A DNA stretch of 64,000 nucleotides from Calcarisporiella thermophila CBS 279.70 (taxonomy: Eukaryota > Calcarisporiellomycota). This document shows, piece by piece, positions 1 through 10,386 of this stretch. The notes under the pieces were generated by a model. That model made no database searches and had not been told where the DNA came from. It saw only the letters and a list, made by a program, of their open reading frames with translations. Made by a program: the position numbers and the translations under genes. Positions within the stretch are counted from its first letter, which is position 1; each line of letters opens with the position of its first letter. The stretch is taken from assembly GCF_041956535.1 (NCBI RefSeq), contig NW_027192191.1, positions 193,702 to 257,701 of the forward strand, read 5' to 3'.

Positions 1-1520
1 GTGAACCACCTATGGATAAAAATGAGGCGTATCCAATATTAACCAGAGACGGGAGCTAGGCATGAGCAATCGTGATGAATTACCGCATCCCACACCAAAA
101 TGAATTGGAAAACCTGTGAAAACACGAATATAATCAGGTAGACCGGAATGCCCCTGCCGGGTGAGTAAGGAATGTATTGGGATATTCTATTGAGGGTTGA
201 GGCGTTATCAGTGAGTAAAAATAAGTGGGGAAAATGGAAGCGGAAGAATCGTGTTTACACTGCTCGTTGATAATCGGTGTAAATGAGAGACTCCAAAACG
301 ATAACTATTAAAGCTTCACAAAACACTATGCCTAATGTTAGGCGTGAGAAGAACGAAGATGGTAAAAACTAGAGCGAAAATAAATTCAAGTCATGGAGAG
401 CCGATCAGTAAGAATGCCAAAAGATAGGCCTACCCGTCTTAGTTGCATCACCAGCGAGTTCTGCGAATGGATATGCAGGCGGAAACAAAGAAGAGAAGAA
501 GCACCAATGCTTCCTAAACGATGATATGATAAAGCGAATGGGAGGAGAGTTGCGATCAATAAAGACTGAAAACCCTGTGCTTCTTTTTTTAAAATATTCT
601 AATGACGGCTTCTGCCATAGAGGCTTAAAATGGCTTCTTATTCGTGCGAAGCCAAATTCTTTGATCCGGCGGAGATTGGGCCGCCTAATGGATCCTGCTG
701 ACAGCTTTTTGAGCCCAACTTTCTCTCACCAAACTCTATCCCCTCCTCCCTGCTTTCCCCGCAAAGAGCTTAGAGAGAGCGGTGTGACTGCCGTCCCCTC
801 GACTCCCTCTCACCGTTAGAGCTTGTTGCTGAATGATTCAGCCAACCCGTTCTTTCATGAATTTCGTCTTGGATTCTGACAGCTGTCAGCCTGGTTCTCG
901 TGAGTTGGAATAGGAGGCATCAAAGAGGGTGGCGAGGATATGGGGTCCCAGCCTTGCCGCGCTGATGGCTGATAACGGCATTTTGGAAAAAATTTGGCCG
1001 GTGTAGAGAGGCTTGGAAAACCTGCCGTCTTCCGGATACATTCCGATGCAATTCAATTTTGTATTTGTCAAATTGCAGAGCAGAAGGACAGTTCTCTGTG
1101 GCAAGTCCCTTTCTTTCAATATGGGACTAAGGGCCGAGAGCCTTGATTTTAACAAGGTAAAGCCACCGCAATATTTGTTTACCTAGCTGCATTGCTATCT
1201 GGCACTGTAATGAAAGTATCTCAAGCATTTTGATTTGAACTATCACACTTGAAACATTTAGTGCGGGCCAGAAACATGGTTGCAAACGCGTAGACAAGAC
1301 CTCTTTATATAAAGGGGAAAGGGAAATATAAAAGTAAGGAAACCAAATGGGGGGGGGGGGAGATATAGTATTTAAATAATGCAACGAGAAAAAAAAATAA
1401 CAACAAAATGTAACACCTCGTTAGAAGAATACAAAGGGGGGATAACGAGAAATTAAATAATTTTACATATGTAGAGAGAGAGCCCATCCTGACCCATCTT
1501 AATACAATTTAATCAATCTC
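1..1520. other. No gene recognised; 3' flank of the bHLH gene
   Basis: I see no supportable coding exon here. Open frames at 526-819 (+) and 886-1487 (-) are short, lack family signatures and overlap low-complexity sequence. A G12 homopolymer lies at 1349-1360 (C in the sense of the leftward bHLH gene), followed by A-rich sequence, consistent with the 3' untranslated region of that gene. The first 500 bases could be promoter or terminator of a gene outside the window. Confidence 0.4.
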
Positions 1521-2889
1521 CTAGTCCGTCAGCGCCAGCTCATTCTCACTGCCACTACTGCTGGCGCCACAACAGCCACCACCAATGACGGCCAGAGCCG
1601 GGAAGAGGTGCTGCGGAATTCCACTCTTTCCGTGGGCCTCTTGCTCTAGACCCACTCGCAGTTCCATTGTCGCCACCTTGTCTCGTAGTGCTGCGGTTTG
1701 CTTCTCTAGCTGCTTGATATAACCGACCGCCTTGCTCAGCACCACGCTTTTGGAGTAGTTTGCGTCCCGCAAAGCGGGGACGATCTCGGTCAGTTCTGAA
1801 TAGCCTAGGCGAATGGCATTCCGCCGCTTCTGTTCGGAGGCTATGTGGTTGGCGCGTTTTTCGTCTTCCGTGAGAAGCTCCCGAGCCATGCCTTGGCTGC
1901 TGTTCTTTCTTGTGGACGCGGACGGTCTTCTCTTGGAGTGTTCGGCAGGAGGGTTGGCTTCTGGGGACTGTCGTGAGTTGAGCGAGAGCTTGCGAGCGCG
2001 AGTTGGAGAGGTGGGCATGGTCGAGCCACCTTTACGCTTTGCACAGGATTGTGTTCTTGACTGTGTTCTTGTAAGGTTGCAGTCCTCTCGCGCCGCCTCC
2101 ACGCTTCCCAGTTGCAGCATTTCTACTTCTTCTTCCTCTGCTTCCTCCTCCTCCTCCTCCTCTTCCTCCACTTCCTTCTCCTCCTCCTTCCCGCCTACCT
2201 CTCCTGGATATAGGCACGTCTCTCCAAGCGATATTACAGAGGGTAATCCAAACAAGTTTTCGAATTCTTCTCCCAGCGGCGACACTTCCAACCCGGGCGA
2301 ATTCATATTCGGAGGGGTAGGCAGTAGGGAGGATGCGGAATTCGACAGTTCTGAGGTTAGGGGGGAGGGGGCGAGGGGGGCGAAATCGGGAGAACAGGCA
2401 TATCCGGGAGTGAGAAATCGAACACAAAGTCTTGGTCCACGTCAACCTGGTTGAGAAATTCGGAGAACCAGCGCTGCTCGCTGTCGTTCAGAAGTTCGTT
2501 GTTGGGATGCTGGGGATCGGGTGCTAGTGAGGGGGAGTTGGGGATGACCATGAAATTGTCGGAGGAGAAATTGGAAGGCATCTTTGATTCTAATGAGAGG
2601 AGAAAGAGATAAGAGAAAAGGTTTAGCCCGTGGGAGCTTTCGGCAAGACAATGGTTGGCAGTCTGGAGAGCTCACCATCGATTTCCATGGCCTCCGCCGA
2701 ATTCGAGAATCCAGCACTCGAATCGATTGTGGCATTTTTGGTGAAGTCCTTCAGCATGTCGGAGACCGGGGACGGCGGCCGCATGGAGGCGAGGGAGAGC
2801 GACCATGTGCTGTCGCCCATAATGGGTCTGTGATCGGATGGGGTATCGTGGGGAATGGTGATGCTTGCAACGGATGCTGACGGAGACAT
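1521..2889 (-). CDS. bHLH transcription factor (INO4/Mlx-like), with an apparent frame break
   Basis: A DNA-binding regulator, nuclear by inference. The C-terminal part (frame 1521-2306) has the basic-helix-loop-helix signature: EKRANHIASEQKRRNAIR as basic region, then helix 1, a loop and helix 2 ending KAVGYIKQLEKQ, followed by a short leucine-rich coiled coil. Upstream is a nine-residue glutamate run in a longer acidic stretch and Ser/Pro-rich sequence. The N-terminus is in exon 1 (2889-2676, ATG at 2889) joined G|AA to exon 2 from 2589, with a good branch site and acceptor. Exon 2 carries an acidic aromatic patch (SEQRWFSEFLNQVDVDQDF) resembling zygomycete homologues. Exon 2 and the bHLH frame do not join: the frame shifts by one at a C-rich tract near 2357-2385 and no GT-AG intron repairs it. 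A sequencing indel in the homopolymer is likelier than a pseudogene, because both sides stay open and gene-like. A further 5' UTR intron with acceptor near 2946 is possible. Confidence 0.8.
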
Positions 2890-3636
2890 CGTACAGCTAT
2901 GTGTGAGACCGCAATGCGAATGGAAAGAGGAGCCGGGGTTGTTCTGAGACAAGCGCTATAGTCGGGGAAGGAGGCTTCGAATAACCATACACAATTTAGA
3001 AATAGAGGGACAATGGCGAGCGAGGCCGAGTTTGTAATGCGGATAGCAGGCGCGAGGGGGAGGGGGGAAAGCAAGCGAACAGGCGTAGTGAGAAAAGACG
3101 AGCGGGGGGGGGAAAGAGAGAGAGGGGAAGGGGGCGGTTTAAGAATAGGAAAAAGGAAAAAGCGAAATAAGGTGGAGTTTGGAAAAGGACAAGAAATAGA
3201 AGGAGGAAAGACGCAAGGCGATTGGAGGAAAAAAATTGGAGTAATGAGAGAAACAGGCGGCTGTCTCCACAGTTTAGCATGCACCGTGTGCGACGGCCAT
3301 CCAAGGGAAGGAACCCCGCCCCCCTCCTCCTCAGTGCAGAAGCTTGCGGCCCAAAACGGCAAAGTGATGTTCCTCGTGAACGGGGAAAACTGTATCCAAA
3401 ATCGGTCGCAACAAGCGAATTTATCATGAGTTTGTCAAACTATGTTATTCACCCGAATTTCCAAATTAACCGCGATTCCATTGCTCGCTGCGCTGCGCGG
3501 CATCACAAGCCACCACGCTTTCCTCTCAGCAGGGCCTGTGGATCCGCCGTCGGGCTTCCCCGCCCGTCCCGAGAGCCGTTCCGCACGATCAATCTGACTC
3601 CCGGCCTTTCTCCACATTCTCGCCTGGGATTCTGGG

Positions 3637-3666
3637 CCCGCCGCCGCCGCCGCCGCCGCCCCCGCC
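3637..3666. repeat. (CCG)n microsatellite
   Basis: About eight tandem CCG triplets followed by a C-rich continuation, in the region upstream of the bHLH gene. It is noncoding in any supported gene model. Confidence 0.8.
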
Positions 3667-4161
3667 GACGCCCTCCCCTTCCTCCCCCTCGGTTTCAGAC
3701 GCCCTTGCCTCTATCGTGTAAAACTCCCCTAAGCAGGAGTTGGGGGCCCCGCGGAATCGTTCGGAACCGTGCGTCTTGAGTCTTTAGGGCCAAACACAAG
3801 GTGGTCATCATCATGCCGTAGCTGCTAGCCCCCATTGGAATTTGATTCAATCCCAAGACAGAGGTGCGCAGAGGAACTGACATTTTTAATTTTGCAAAAG
3901 CGTGCACCGCTATCCCTCCTTTAGTCATTTTGTTTCAGGGCAGAATTAAAATCCAATCTTAGTCATGGGCCCCTCTAGATCCATTTCGAATCGGCCAAGC
4001 CACGGGTTTCAGAAGCGTCTGATCCGCACAGTCTCGCCTTCATCATCAACAAAGAAAATTGGGAGGGGCGGAGGAAGAGATTCCTCCTCTTTTCGCGTTT
4101 GCCTTGTAGCATCCCCTTGTTTTTAGATTCTTTTTGAAGAATTAAAACATCACGTAAGTAG

Positions 4162-4190
4162 TCCATCCATCCATCCGTCCATCCATCCAT
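4162..4190. repeat. (CCAT)n tetranucleotide repeat
   Basis: Seven near-perfect CCAT-type units, one with a CCGT variant, about 200 bases upstream of the eL31 start codon. Confidence 0.8.
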
Positions 4191-4384
4191 GCGCCCGCCC
4201 AGAGTGGATGCCCGTTACTCTGCCCGATGCCGCTGGGGCAGGAGCTTGTCCTGGGGCAGCCGTGAGATGAGATGGGGGGATCTGCAGAGAATGGCATCCT
4301 GCGAGGCGCCTTTGGGGCTATTGGCCCAATCCCGAACTGTTTTCTCTAGAATAGATCGCTGATCGCTGTTCCCCTTTATGTAGA

Positions 4385-4958
4385 ATGGCCAAGGACAAGA
4401 AGACCACGCAAAAGCGCTCGACCATCGCTGACGTTGTCACTCGCGAATACACCATCCATCTGCACAAGCACCTCCATGGCAGGTGAGCTCTCGATTTCCT
4501 CCATTCTTCTGCATGCGCCGCTGCTTTTGCTCCCCCCCCCGTTTTCTGCGATGGCCATGGCGCGCAACCAGTTCCTTATTTAATGCCGATCTGTCTTGAT
4601 TTTTGTAGGAGCTTCAAGAAACGCGCTCCCGCCGCCGTCAAGGCCATCAAGCAGTTCGCCTCCAAGACGATGGGCACCAACGATGTCCGCCTGGATCCCT
4701 CGCTCAACAAGGAGCTCTGGTCGCACGGTGTTCGCAATGTCCAGCACCGCATTCGTGTGCGCATCTCTCGCAAGCGCAATGACGAAGAGGACGCCAAGGA
4801 GAAACTCTACTCGTATGTTACCTATGTGCCAGTGACGTCCTTCAAGGGTAAGCATCTTTGGGATTAGGTTTTCGCCAAACAAAAAAAAACATTCGGCCGG
4901 TACTAATATGGTTCTTTTGGCGTGGTTAGGTCTTCAAACTGAGGTTGTTGAGGATTAG
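4385..4958 (+). CDS. RPL31: 60S ribosomal protein eL31
   Basis: A cytosolic large-subunit ribosomal protein near the peptide exit tunnel. Three exons (4385-4482, 4609-4847, 4930-4958) give 121 aa, normal for the family (yeast 113, human 125). Diagnostic stretches are [31 protein letters not shown]-type [20 protein letters not shown], and [20 protein letters not shown], ending GLQTEVVED. All junctions are GT-AG and in frame. Intron 1 contains a nine-base C run (4532-4540) before its acceptor. The ATG follows a pyrimidine-rich stretch, as is usual for ribosomal protein genes. Only the short last exon is inferred purely from splice consensus, but it reproduces the family C-terminus. Confidence 0.96.
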
Positions 4959-5637
4959 GTTCTTTTTATTTTGCTTTTTGTGTTGCTTTATATTGCTTTT
5001 ATTTTATAAAAAAAGAGATACAATCCATAATGCTAGGATGCAAGCAAGAAAACAAGGGATGGGTTTATCGCCCCAATCCTTTGGTTCAAAGTTTTTTTTT
5101 TCCCAAACGTTAAAAGTGCCCGAATTGGAGGCGGCCTCCAGAGCTGCGCTGAGGGGGGAAGAGAAGCGGCGATTAGGTTGGGGGATTGCACAGTGAGTCA
5201 GATCTAGAACAAGAAATAAAGCTCTTCTCTGGCTCCGTCACTCTGTGCCGAGCGACCTAAAAAGCCCAAGCTCGGGCCACCTCTATTCCGCCTTATTTGG
5301 GGCAGCGCACAGCAAAATTTAGTCAGTTTGCGGAGGTGAGGAGCGCAGGAAAAAAAATTCAATAAAGCCACGACTCTACTTTTTGTTCTCCCGTTCTCCC
5401 GTTCTCCCGTGCTCCTCCTCTCCTCCGGTCTTGATCTCTCGTTAATCCTCTCCTGCTTTTATGCTTCTTCCCCTCTCCGCTGCGCCCTCCTCGTTCTCGG
5501 AACCCCCTGCTTTGCATCCACGCCTCACAGCCTCTCTCAGCTACTCTAGTGTAGGTCGGCTAGGAAGATCTACAAAGACTCCCGAGTATCCCCTAGCTAC
5601 GCATCATTAGTTCGCGCCAAACCCTCAGTCAGGCATC
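4959..5637. promoter_or_regulatory. Intergenic: eL31 3' end and CASTOR-like promoter
   Basis: T-rich sequence follows the eL31 stop. From about 5370 to 5580 the sequence is strongly pyrimidine-rich, with three direct copies of a CCCGTTCT unit at 5389-5411, forming the likely promoter and 5' leader of the CASTOR-like gene. No coding exon is recognised; the 4945-5196 frame reads low-complexity sequence. Confidence 0.45.
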
Positions 5638-7083
5638 ATGTCTATCACACTCCTCCCTGCGCGGGTCCAGCTACTCTCTGTTCCCACCTCCGATCTCCCG
5701 CTTCTTGTCCGCAGCATTATAAAGCATGTGTTTCCGCATCACTTCGGATCCTCTTGCTCCGGCTCATCGCCCGATGCCTTCTTCAGCTACACCGACACAG
5801 GGACTGAGGTCTCCATTATCGCCGAAGTGGAGGCCATGCAGGCCGATTTCGCACCCCTTGTGGGCAGAGTCGCGGCACGTATAACAGAGGATGTGTTCAG
5901 AGTGTTGCAGGTGGAGGACACATCGGGCATTGGTAAGTGGCCATGGCGCTTAGTTGTGTTTATCATTAATTGGAATGAAGTACCCCCCCCCCCTTTTTTC
6001 CGCCAAAGCCTTGGATTGCCCTCTTTCTTTTCTCACCTGTTGCCTTGATATATTTTTAGAGGCTTCGGGGAGCCGCATTGATGATCTATCTCGGATACTT
6101 TCACAAGCTGCCATTACCATGGTGTACACGAGTACACACCAATCCGACTTTATCTTGGTAAGAATGAAGCCTAAGCAGAGGAATTGCATTGGTCTCATGG
6201 GTGCCAACGCATTATGTAGGTCAAGGAATCTCGCGTCGATTTTGTGCTTCAGACCCTCAACCAGAGTGGCTTCTCGATATCGAATACCCCGCCTTACTTC
6301 CACGAACAAACTCGGGCGTCCGCATCGCTTGCTTCCTCTCCTGGCAGGTAAATCGCTTTCCCCTTACCCCCATTGCCTTCCCCTATCTCTTTAATCCTTA
6401 ACTTATTGGCGCTTTCCAGCTTCGACTACTCTGACCGCTTGATGCATCCAAATCCCCCTGAGCCAGATGATCAGCGCGAGCTGGTTTCCCGGAGCATGAC
6501 GTTGCGCGCACTCAACTGCCGGTTGCGTCAAGTCGGCCTGAATCACGAGTACGTGGACGAGTGCGCATTGAAACTGATCAAGATCATGTTTTATCCCCAA
6601 GAGGGGCTCGATGCGACCCGAGAGTAAGTTAGCCGGCTTCATCCATTGGTCCCTGGGATCCTAACCCCCCCCCCCCCTCTCCCTTAGGCAAGACCGCTTC
6701 TTTTCCTTCACCTCCTCCATCGAAGGAATCTCGTTGCTTCTTGACGAACGTCACCTCTCCGAGTTCGAGCCGCATATGCTGCAATCCCTGGTCATACCCA
6801 TCACGCTGCGATGCATCCAATTGGTGTTTGCGGAGAATTATTATCTTGGTACGTATCTTCCTGCTCCTTGGAAAGCATCTGGGTTTGCCTCACCCATCCT
6901 GGCCTCTCTTCCCACTCCCTAGACAAATACGGAGTGGTCTACAGTGTGTCGCATCCTTTGGTTGCTTCTGGAATCAACTTGCTCTACGTGTCCACCTATT
7001 GCTCCGCGAATGTGGTGGTAGAGGAGGAGGACATGGACCGCACCCTCGCCCTGCTAAGTGACGTGGTGCCCGCAAGTGATTAG
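5638..7083 (+). CDS. CASTOR/GATS-like ACT-domain protein (amino-acid sensor homologue)
   Basis: Resembles animal CASTOR (cytosolic arginine sensor acting on TORC1 through GATOR2). Six exons (5638-5932, 6060-6157, 6220-6347, 6420-6623, 6688-6848, 6923-7083) give 348 aa, close to the family length of about 330. The N-terminus MSITLLPARVQLLSVPTSDL matches the opening beta strand and helix, FFSYTDTGTEVSIIAE fits an ACT strand, and RFFSFTSSIEGISLLLDERH is the second ACT signature, with a final ACT half around YSVSHPLVASGINLLYVSTY. Splices are all GT-AG and in frame; introns 1 and 4 carry C runs of 11 and 13. The fungal role is unproven: whether it binds arginine or touches TORC1 cannot be read from the sequence. 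It could alternatively be a generic tandem-ACT regulator. Confidence 0.75.
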
Positions 7084-7441
7084 GGTGGGATTTGAAGAAT
7101 TCTGGACCTTCCGAAACAAAAAAAAAATTCCGATTTTTATTATCTTTATTGACACTATATATTTTCTCTTCTCTTCTCTCCTCTTCTCTTCTCCACTTAT
7201 TTCTTTACTCCATACCACTTAAAACTTATTTTGGCTTCTCTCTCTCCCTCCTCTCTATAGTCGCGATATTTCCTTCTCCTCCATCCTCTCTTTTTTGATG
7301 TTACTGTTAAACACTGTTGTTACTGTTTTATGTCTTTTATTTTTGCTGCGCTGTATTTGAAAAAAGCTATTTCATATATAAATATATATATTCTTTAACA
7401 GAGGGATTCTCAAGTTGTTGAAGCGAGACGGTCCACGGACG
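7084..7441. other. Convergent intergenic, pyrimidine-rich 3' region
   Basis: Downstream of the CASTOR-like stop the sequence is CT-rich (7139-7300), then AT-rich with repeated TATATA. It separates two genes that converge (CASTOR-like + and SEN15-like -), so it should contain both polyadenylation regions. No gene is seen. Confidence 0.5.
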
Positions 7442-8201
7442 TTATTGGCGGGGGGTCACGCTTGGTGAGCGGTGAACTTCGTAATAGAGTATTGCAGAAT
7501 CTGGGGCCACTATGGCAAGAGTGATGCTATCATAGGCAGGGGAAGTTGGTCAGAGTGAACTTGGAAAGGTTAGCCGGTCTATTCAATGGGTTACCATTGG
7601 GCCTCCACAACTCCCTCTAGTGCTGCAAAGAGCTCTGCGAATCTAAATGGACACACACTCGATATAGATGGGTACTAAACAATAAAGATGAGGGAGAGGA
7701 GACTCACCTGGCCATGCTCCACTTTTCTGAGGCCAGGGTCGGCACGAATATCCGACGCTCTTCCCCCGCTTCCTCCCCCTCCTCCTATTGTCAAGTCAAA
7801 ACATTCAGGGATCAGCGATTCCGGAGTAACCAGACACCCGGTGAATCAAGCAAGCCCCACTCTGCTTCTAGTCCCAATTAGGACACTTCGACCCAACGCT
7901 GGCAATTCCATCGCCTGCACTTGCTGCCATGCCTTGCCTTATGGATTTGGACTTGAGCCATTAGAGACACGGGAAAGCAGCAGAAATGCATCAGAATGCT
8001 TATGCTTACGCAGGGTTAAATCGTTCTTGATATGCGAGAGAATATTGGAATCGGTGGAACTGCTCTCGAGTTTCTCCCTCTCCTTTAAGGAGGGTGCCAA
8101 TAATGGGTTTGCGCAAGAAAAACAAATTTAATGGTGGGAAAGCGTGCTGTGGTTCCAGCAGTGCAAAAAGCATCGTCGATAGCTCACCTCTTCTCGTGCA
8201 T
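7442..8201 (-). CDS. tRNA-splicing endonuclease subunit SEN15-like
   Basis: A small gene hidden in six short exons: 8201-8188, 8059-8010, 7937-7861, 7784-7708, 7642-7595 and 7526-7442, giving 116 aa (yeast Sen15 is 128, human 171). The joined product contains ILSHIKNDLTLRKAWQQVQ near the N-terminus, RRIFVPTLASEKWSMARFAE in the middle and ITLAIVAPDSAILYYEVHRS near the end. This matches the order of Sen15: a helix with a Trp-x-x-Val, then a VFVP-type strand, a helix containing FAEVF, and a final strand pair with LA-V--DS-I-YY. Exon phases agree throughout. Sen15 is a structural partner of the Sen34 catalytic subunit in cutting introns from pre-tRNA. The first two exons are the least certain. 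It is divergent from GWT1 with about 335 bases between starts. Confidence 0.62.
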
Positions 8202-8536
8202 TCTTCATCAAGGTATTTTACACTGATAGAAATACCGTGCAAACAATAGGTTCACGAGCAGTGCAATTCACACTAGTAGACAACAGTACGATTAGCAATT
8301 GAGGACAAGTAGTAGGCCTTTCTCATGCTATCGCACGCCACGACTTCAAACACGAGACTGGGCCGAGTGATGGACAGCTCAAAAGGTTTGTAAAAATAGC
8401 AGAAGATTAAGGTGAGCACCAATCTTTGATGCAAGCAACTATGATTAAAAAAAGGAAAATCCAATAACAAGAGTAAAATTAAGAAAGCACCTGTGACGCT
8501 TTTTTTTTTTTTCATGCTCCATTTCTTCGGTTCGCA

Positions 8537-10011
8537 ATGAACACGTACAAAAAGGAGAAGGAGGAATGGGTCACCGGGCATAATGGTGGCCCCCTTTGGG
8601 AAATCTCCCTGGTGATAGCTACTCTGCTTGTTCGTTACCCATTTTACTGTATCGAGATGCGTTTCCTCAACTGATGCCCTCCTTTTTTTGTGTAGACATC
8701 CCAGCTCCTCTGGTATTCCTTGTATCATCGGCAGCACGCCCCTTCTTCCTTTTTCATCGAGTTTCTTATCTTCGCGATCCCCCAGCTCTTAGCACAAACC
8801 ATTCTTGCCGATCATACCTTGGCCATCAACCTTTCCCACATTCTTGCCTCCGGTCTTGTATTTGCGCTCTCCACTTCTTCACGCGCTCAGGCCCCAAAGA
8901 AAGAATCGAAACGCACTGACCCCAGCATTGGGCTGCGTAGGGATTACATTTCCGTGTATCGTGCCGGAATGATGTTAATGACATGCGCCGCCATTCTTGC
9001 GGTTGATTTTACCATCTTCCCCCGGCGATTTGCCAAAACGGAAACTTGGGGAGTCTCATTGATGGATCTGGGGGTTGGCTCATTCGTGTTCTCCTCGGGG
9101 GTCGTGTCCGCACGTGTGTATCTCAAACCACAATCCTTTGGCAAAAGGATGTGGAAGGCCATCCAGAGCGGACTGGCCTTGTTGGGAATGGGGGCCGCAA
9201 GACTGGCCATGGTCAAGGGGGTGGAATACCAAGAGCACGTGACGGAGTATGGCGTCCACTGGAACTTCTTTTTCACGCTGGGTTTTCTCCCTCCGTTTGT
9301 GACAGGTTTCGCCGCCATCCGTCGGTACGTGAGGTTCGCCGTCGTTGGGCTGCTGGTGGCTGTTGGGTATCAATACGCGCTCTCCAAAGGTCTGCAAGCA
9401 TTTGTGCTCGATGCCCCGCGAACCGACCTGATCAGTATGAACAAGGAGGGTATCTGCAGTTTTACTGGCTATTTGGCCATCTTTCTCATCGCGCTAGAAG
9501 TGGGCACCCTGGTGTTCGAGAATCAAGGCAGCGGAGATCTCAAGCCAGTGTGGGCCATGGCGGTGGGGTTATGGATCTTGTTTGGAGGGAGCTGGAGAGT
9601 GCTCCACATAGATATATCTCGGAGAATGGTAGGCCTGCCTCTCCCCTCGCTGGGGAAAAGGGAAAAAACCAGCAAGCCATGCTAACCGGCTCTTTTCGCC
9701 TGTAGGCCAACCTATCGTATGTGCTCTGTACAGCCGCCCTTAATACCACCATGATTCTTCTCTTTGCGCAGGTCGAGAGGCTCTCTCCCCACGCACTTCA
9801 AAAGACACCTCGGCTGCTCTCGGCCCTGAACGCCAACGGGCTTGCGGTGTTTCTGGTGGCCAATGTGATGACGGGCCTGGTGAATTTCTCCATCCATACC
9901 CTCCGCACCCCTCCGCTGCAGGCCTACTGGGTCCTCGTTGGGTATTTGGGGGCGGTGTGTGGACTGGCGTGGTGGTGGCAACAGAAGGGGTGGAGATTAC
10001 GGATTGGTTAA
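8537..10011 (+). CDS. GWT1: GPI inositol-acyltransferase GWT1 (PIG-W)
   Basis: An ER multipass membrane enzyme that acylates the inositol of the GPI precursor. Three exons (8537-8629, 8696-9628, 9706-10011) give 443 aa (yeast 490). Exon 1 supplies the conserved N-terminus with KEEWVTGHNGGPLWEISLV, matching the FVxGxxGxSIxEI motif. Exon 2 holds YRAGMMLMTCAAILAVDFTI, FPRRFAKTETWGVSLMDLGV and SFVFSSGVVSAR, the most conserved part of the family. Multiple hydrophobic helices follow to the C-terminus. Intron 1 has a weaker GTTCGT donor but restores the family N-terminus exactly. Its product feeds GPI anchoring used by surface proteins such as the one at 28701-29285. Confidence 0.95.
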
Positions 10012-10386
10012 CTGTTTTGTACTCGCGCATCCCCTAGAAATACATCTTCACTCTTGGTTTGTGCCTCCGGCGCAAACACTCGCCTTCACCCCCTTCCTGT
10101 GTCTCAGCTGCTTTGTGTGTGAGGAATAAGAGAGAGCAAGCGGGGTCCATTGGTCATGTATAAATAGAAACAGGATAAAAAAAAAGAAATACAGTCATCC
10201 AAAAAGAAAAGTTAAAAATAAAAAGAACCAGAATGGGCTTTTGATAGAAAAAAAAAAGGTAGCATCAGAATATATGGCGAATGTGGCGAATATAGTCTAT
10301 ACAAACGAATCCATGGAAGAGAAAAAAAGTAATCAAAGCTCTAAAAGAAAAAAAAAACAATACAATGAACAATAAATTACAGATGC
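10012..10386. other. Convergent intergenic, A-rich
   Basis: Tail-to-tail region between GWT1 (+) and the NRAMP gene (-). It has many A runs between 10180 and 10380, consistent with 3' untranslated and polyadenylation sequence. No gene is seen. Confidence 0.5.

Larger units (their letters stand above)
2890..4384. promoter_or_regulatory. Divergent intergenic region between bHLH and eL31 genes
   Basis: About 1.5 kb between the bHLH start (-) and the eL31 start (+). No coding exon can be supported; the long open frames at 2751-3779 on both strands are GA- or CT-rich low-complexity readings without family motifs. It holds a CCG trinucleotide run and a CCAT run (listed separately). It must contain the promoters of both genes, but I cannot pick out specific operator sites. 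Confidence 0.45.

Noticed and set aside
1813-2454. A 213-codon plus-strand frame opposite the bHLH gene
   Set aside because: It is the antisense shadow of the Glu-rich and bHLH region; its Ser runs are the complement of the glutamate codons.
2890-2952. bHLH start at 2952
   Set aside because: That codon is TTG and is preceded by a likely acceptor; the first ATG in frame is at 2889.
2751-3779. Long overlapping frames on both strands upstream of the bHLH gene
   Set aside because: Both are low-complexity GA/CT readings (Phe/Pro/Leu- or Arg/Gly-rich) typical of purine-pyrimidine tracts.
7688-8131. A 147-codon plus-strand frame
   Set aside because: It overlaps the SEN15-like exons on the other strand, has no motif and has no splice support.
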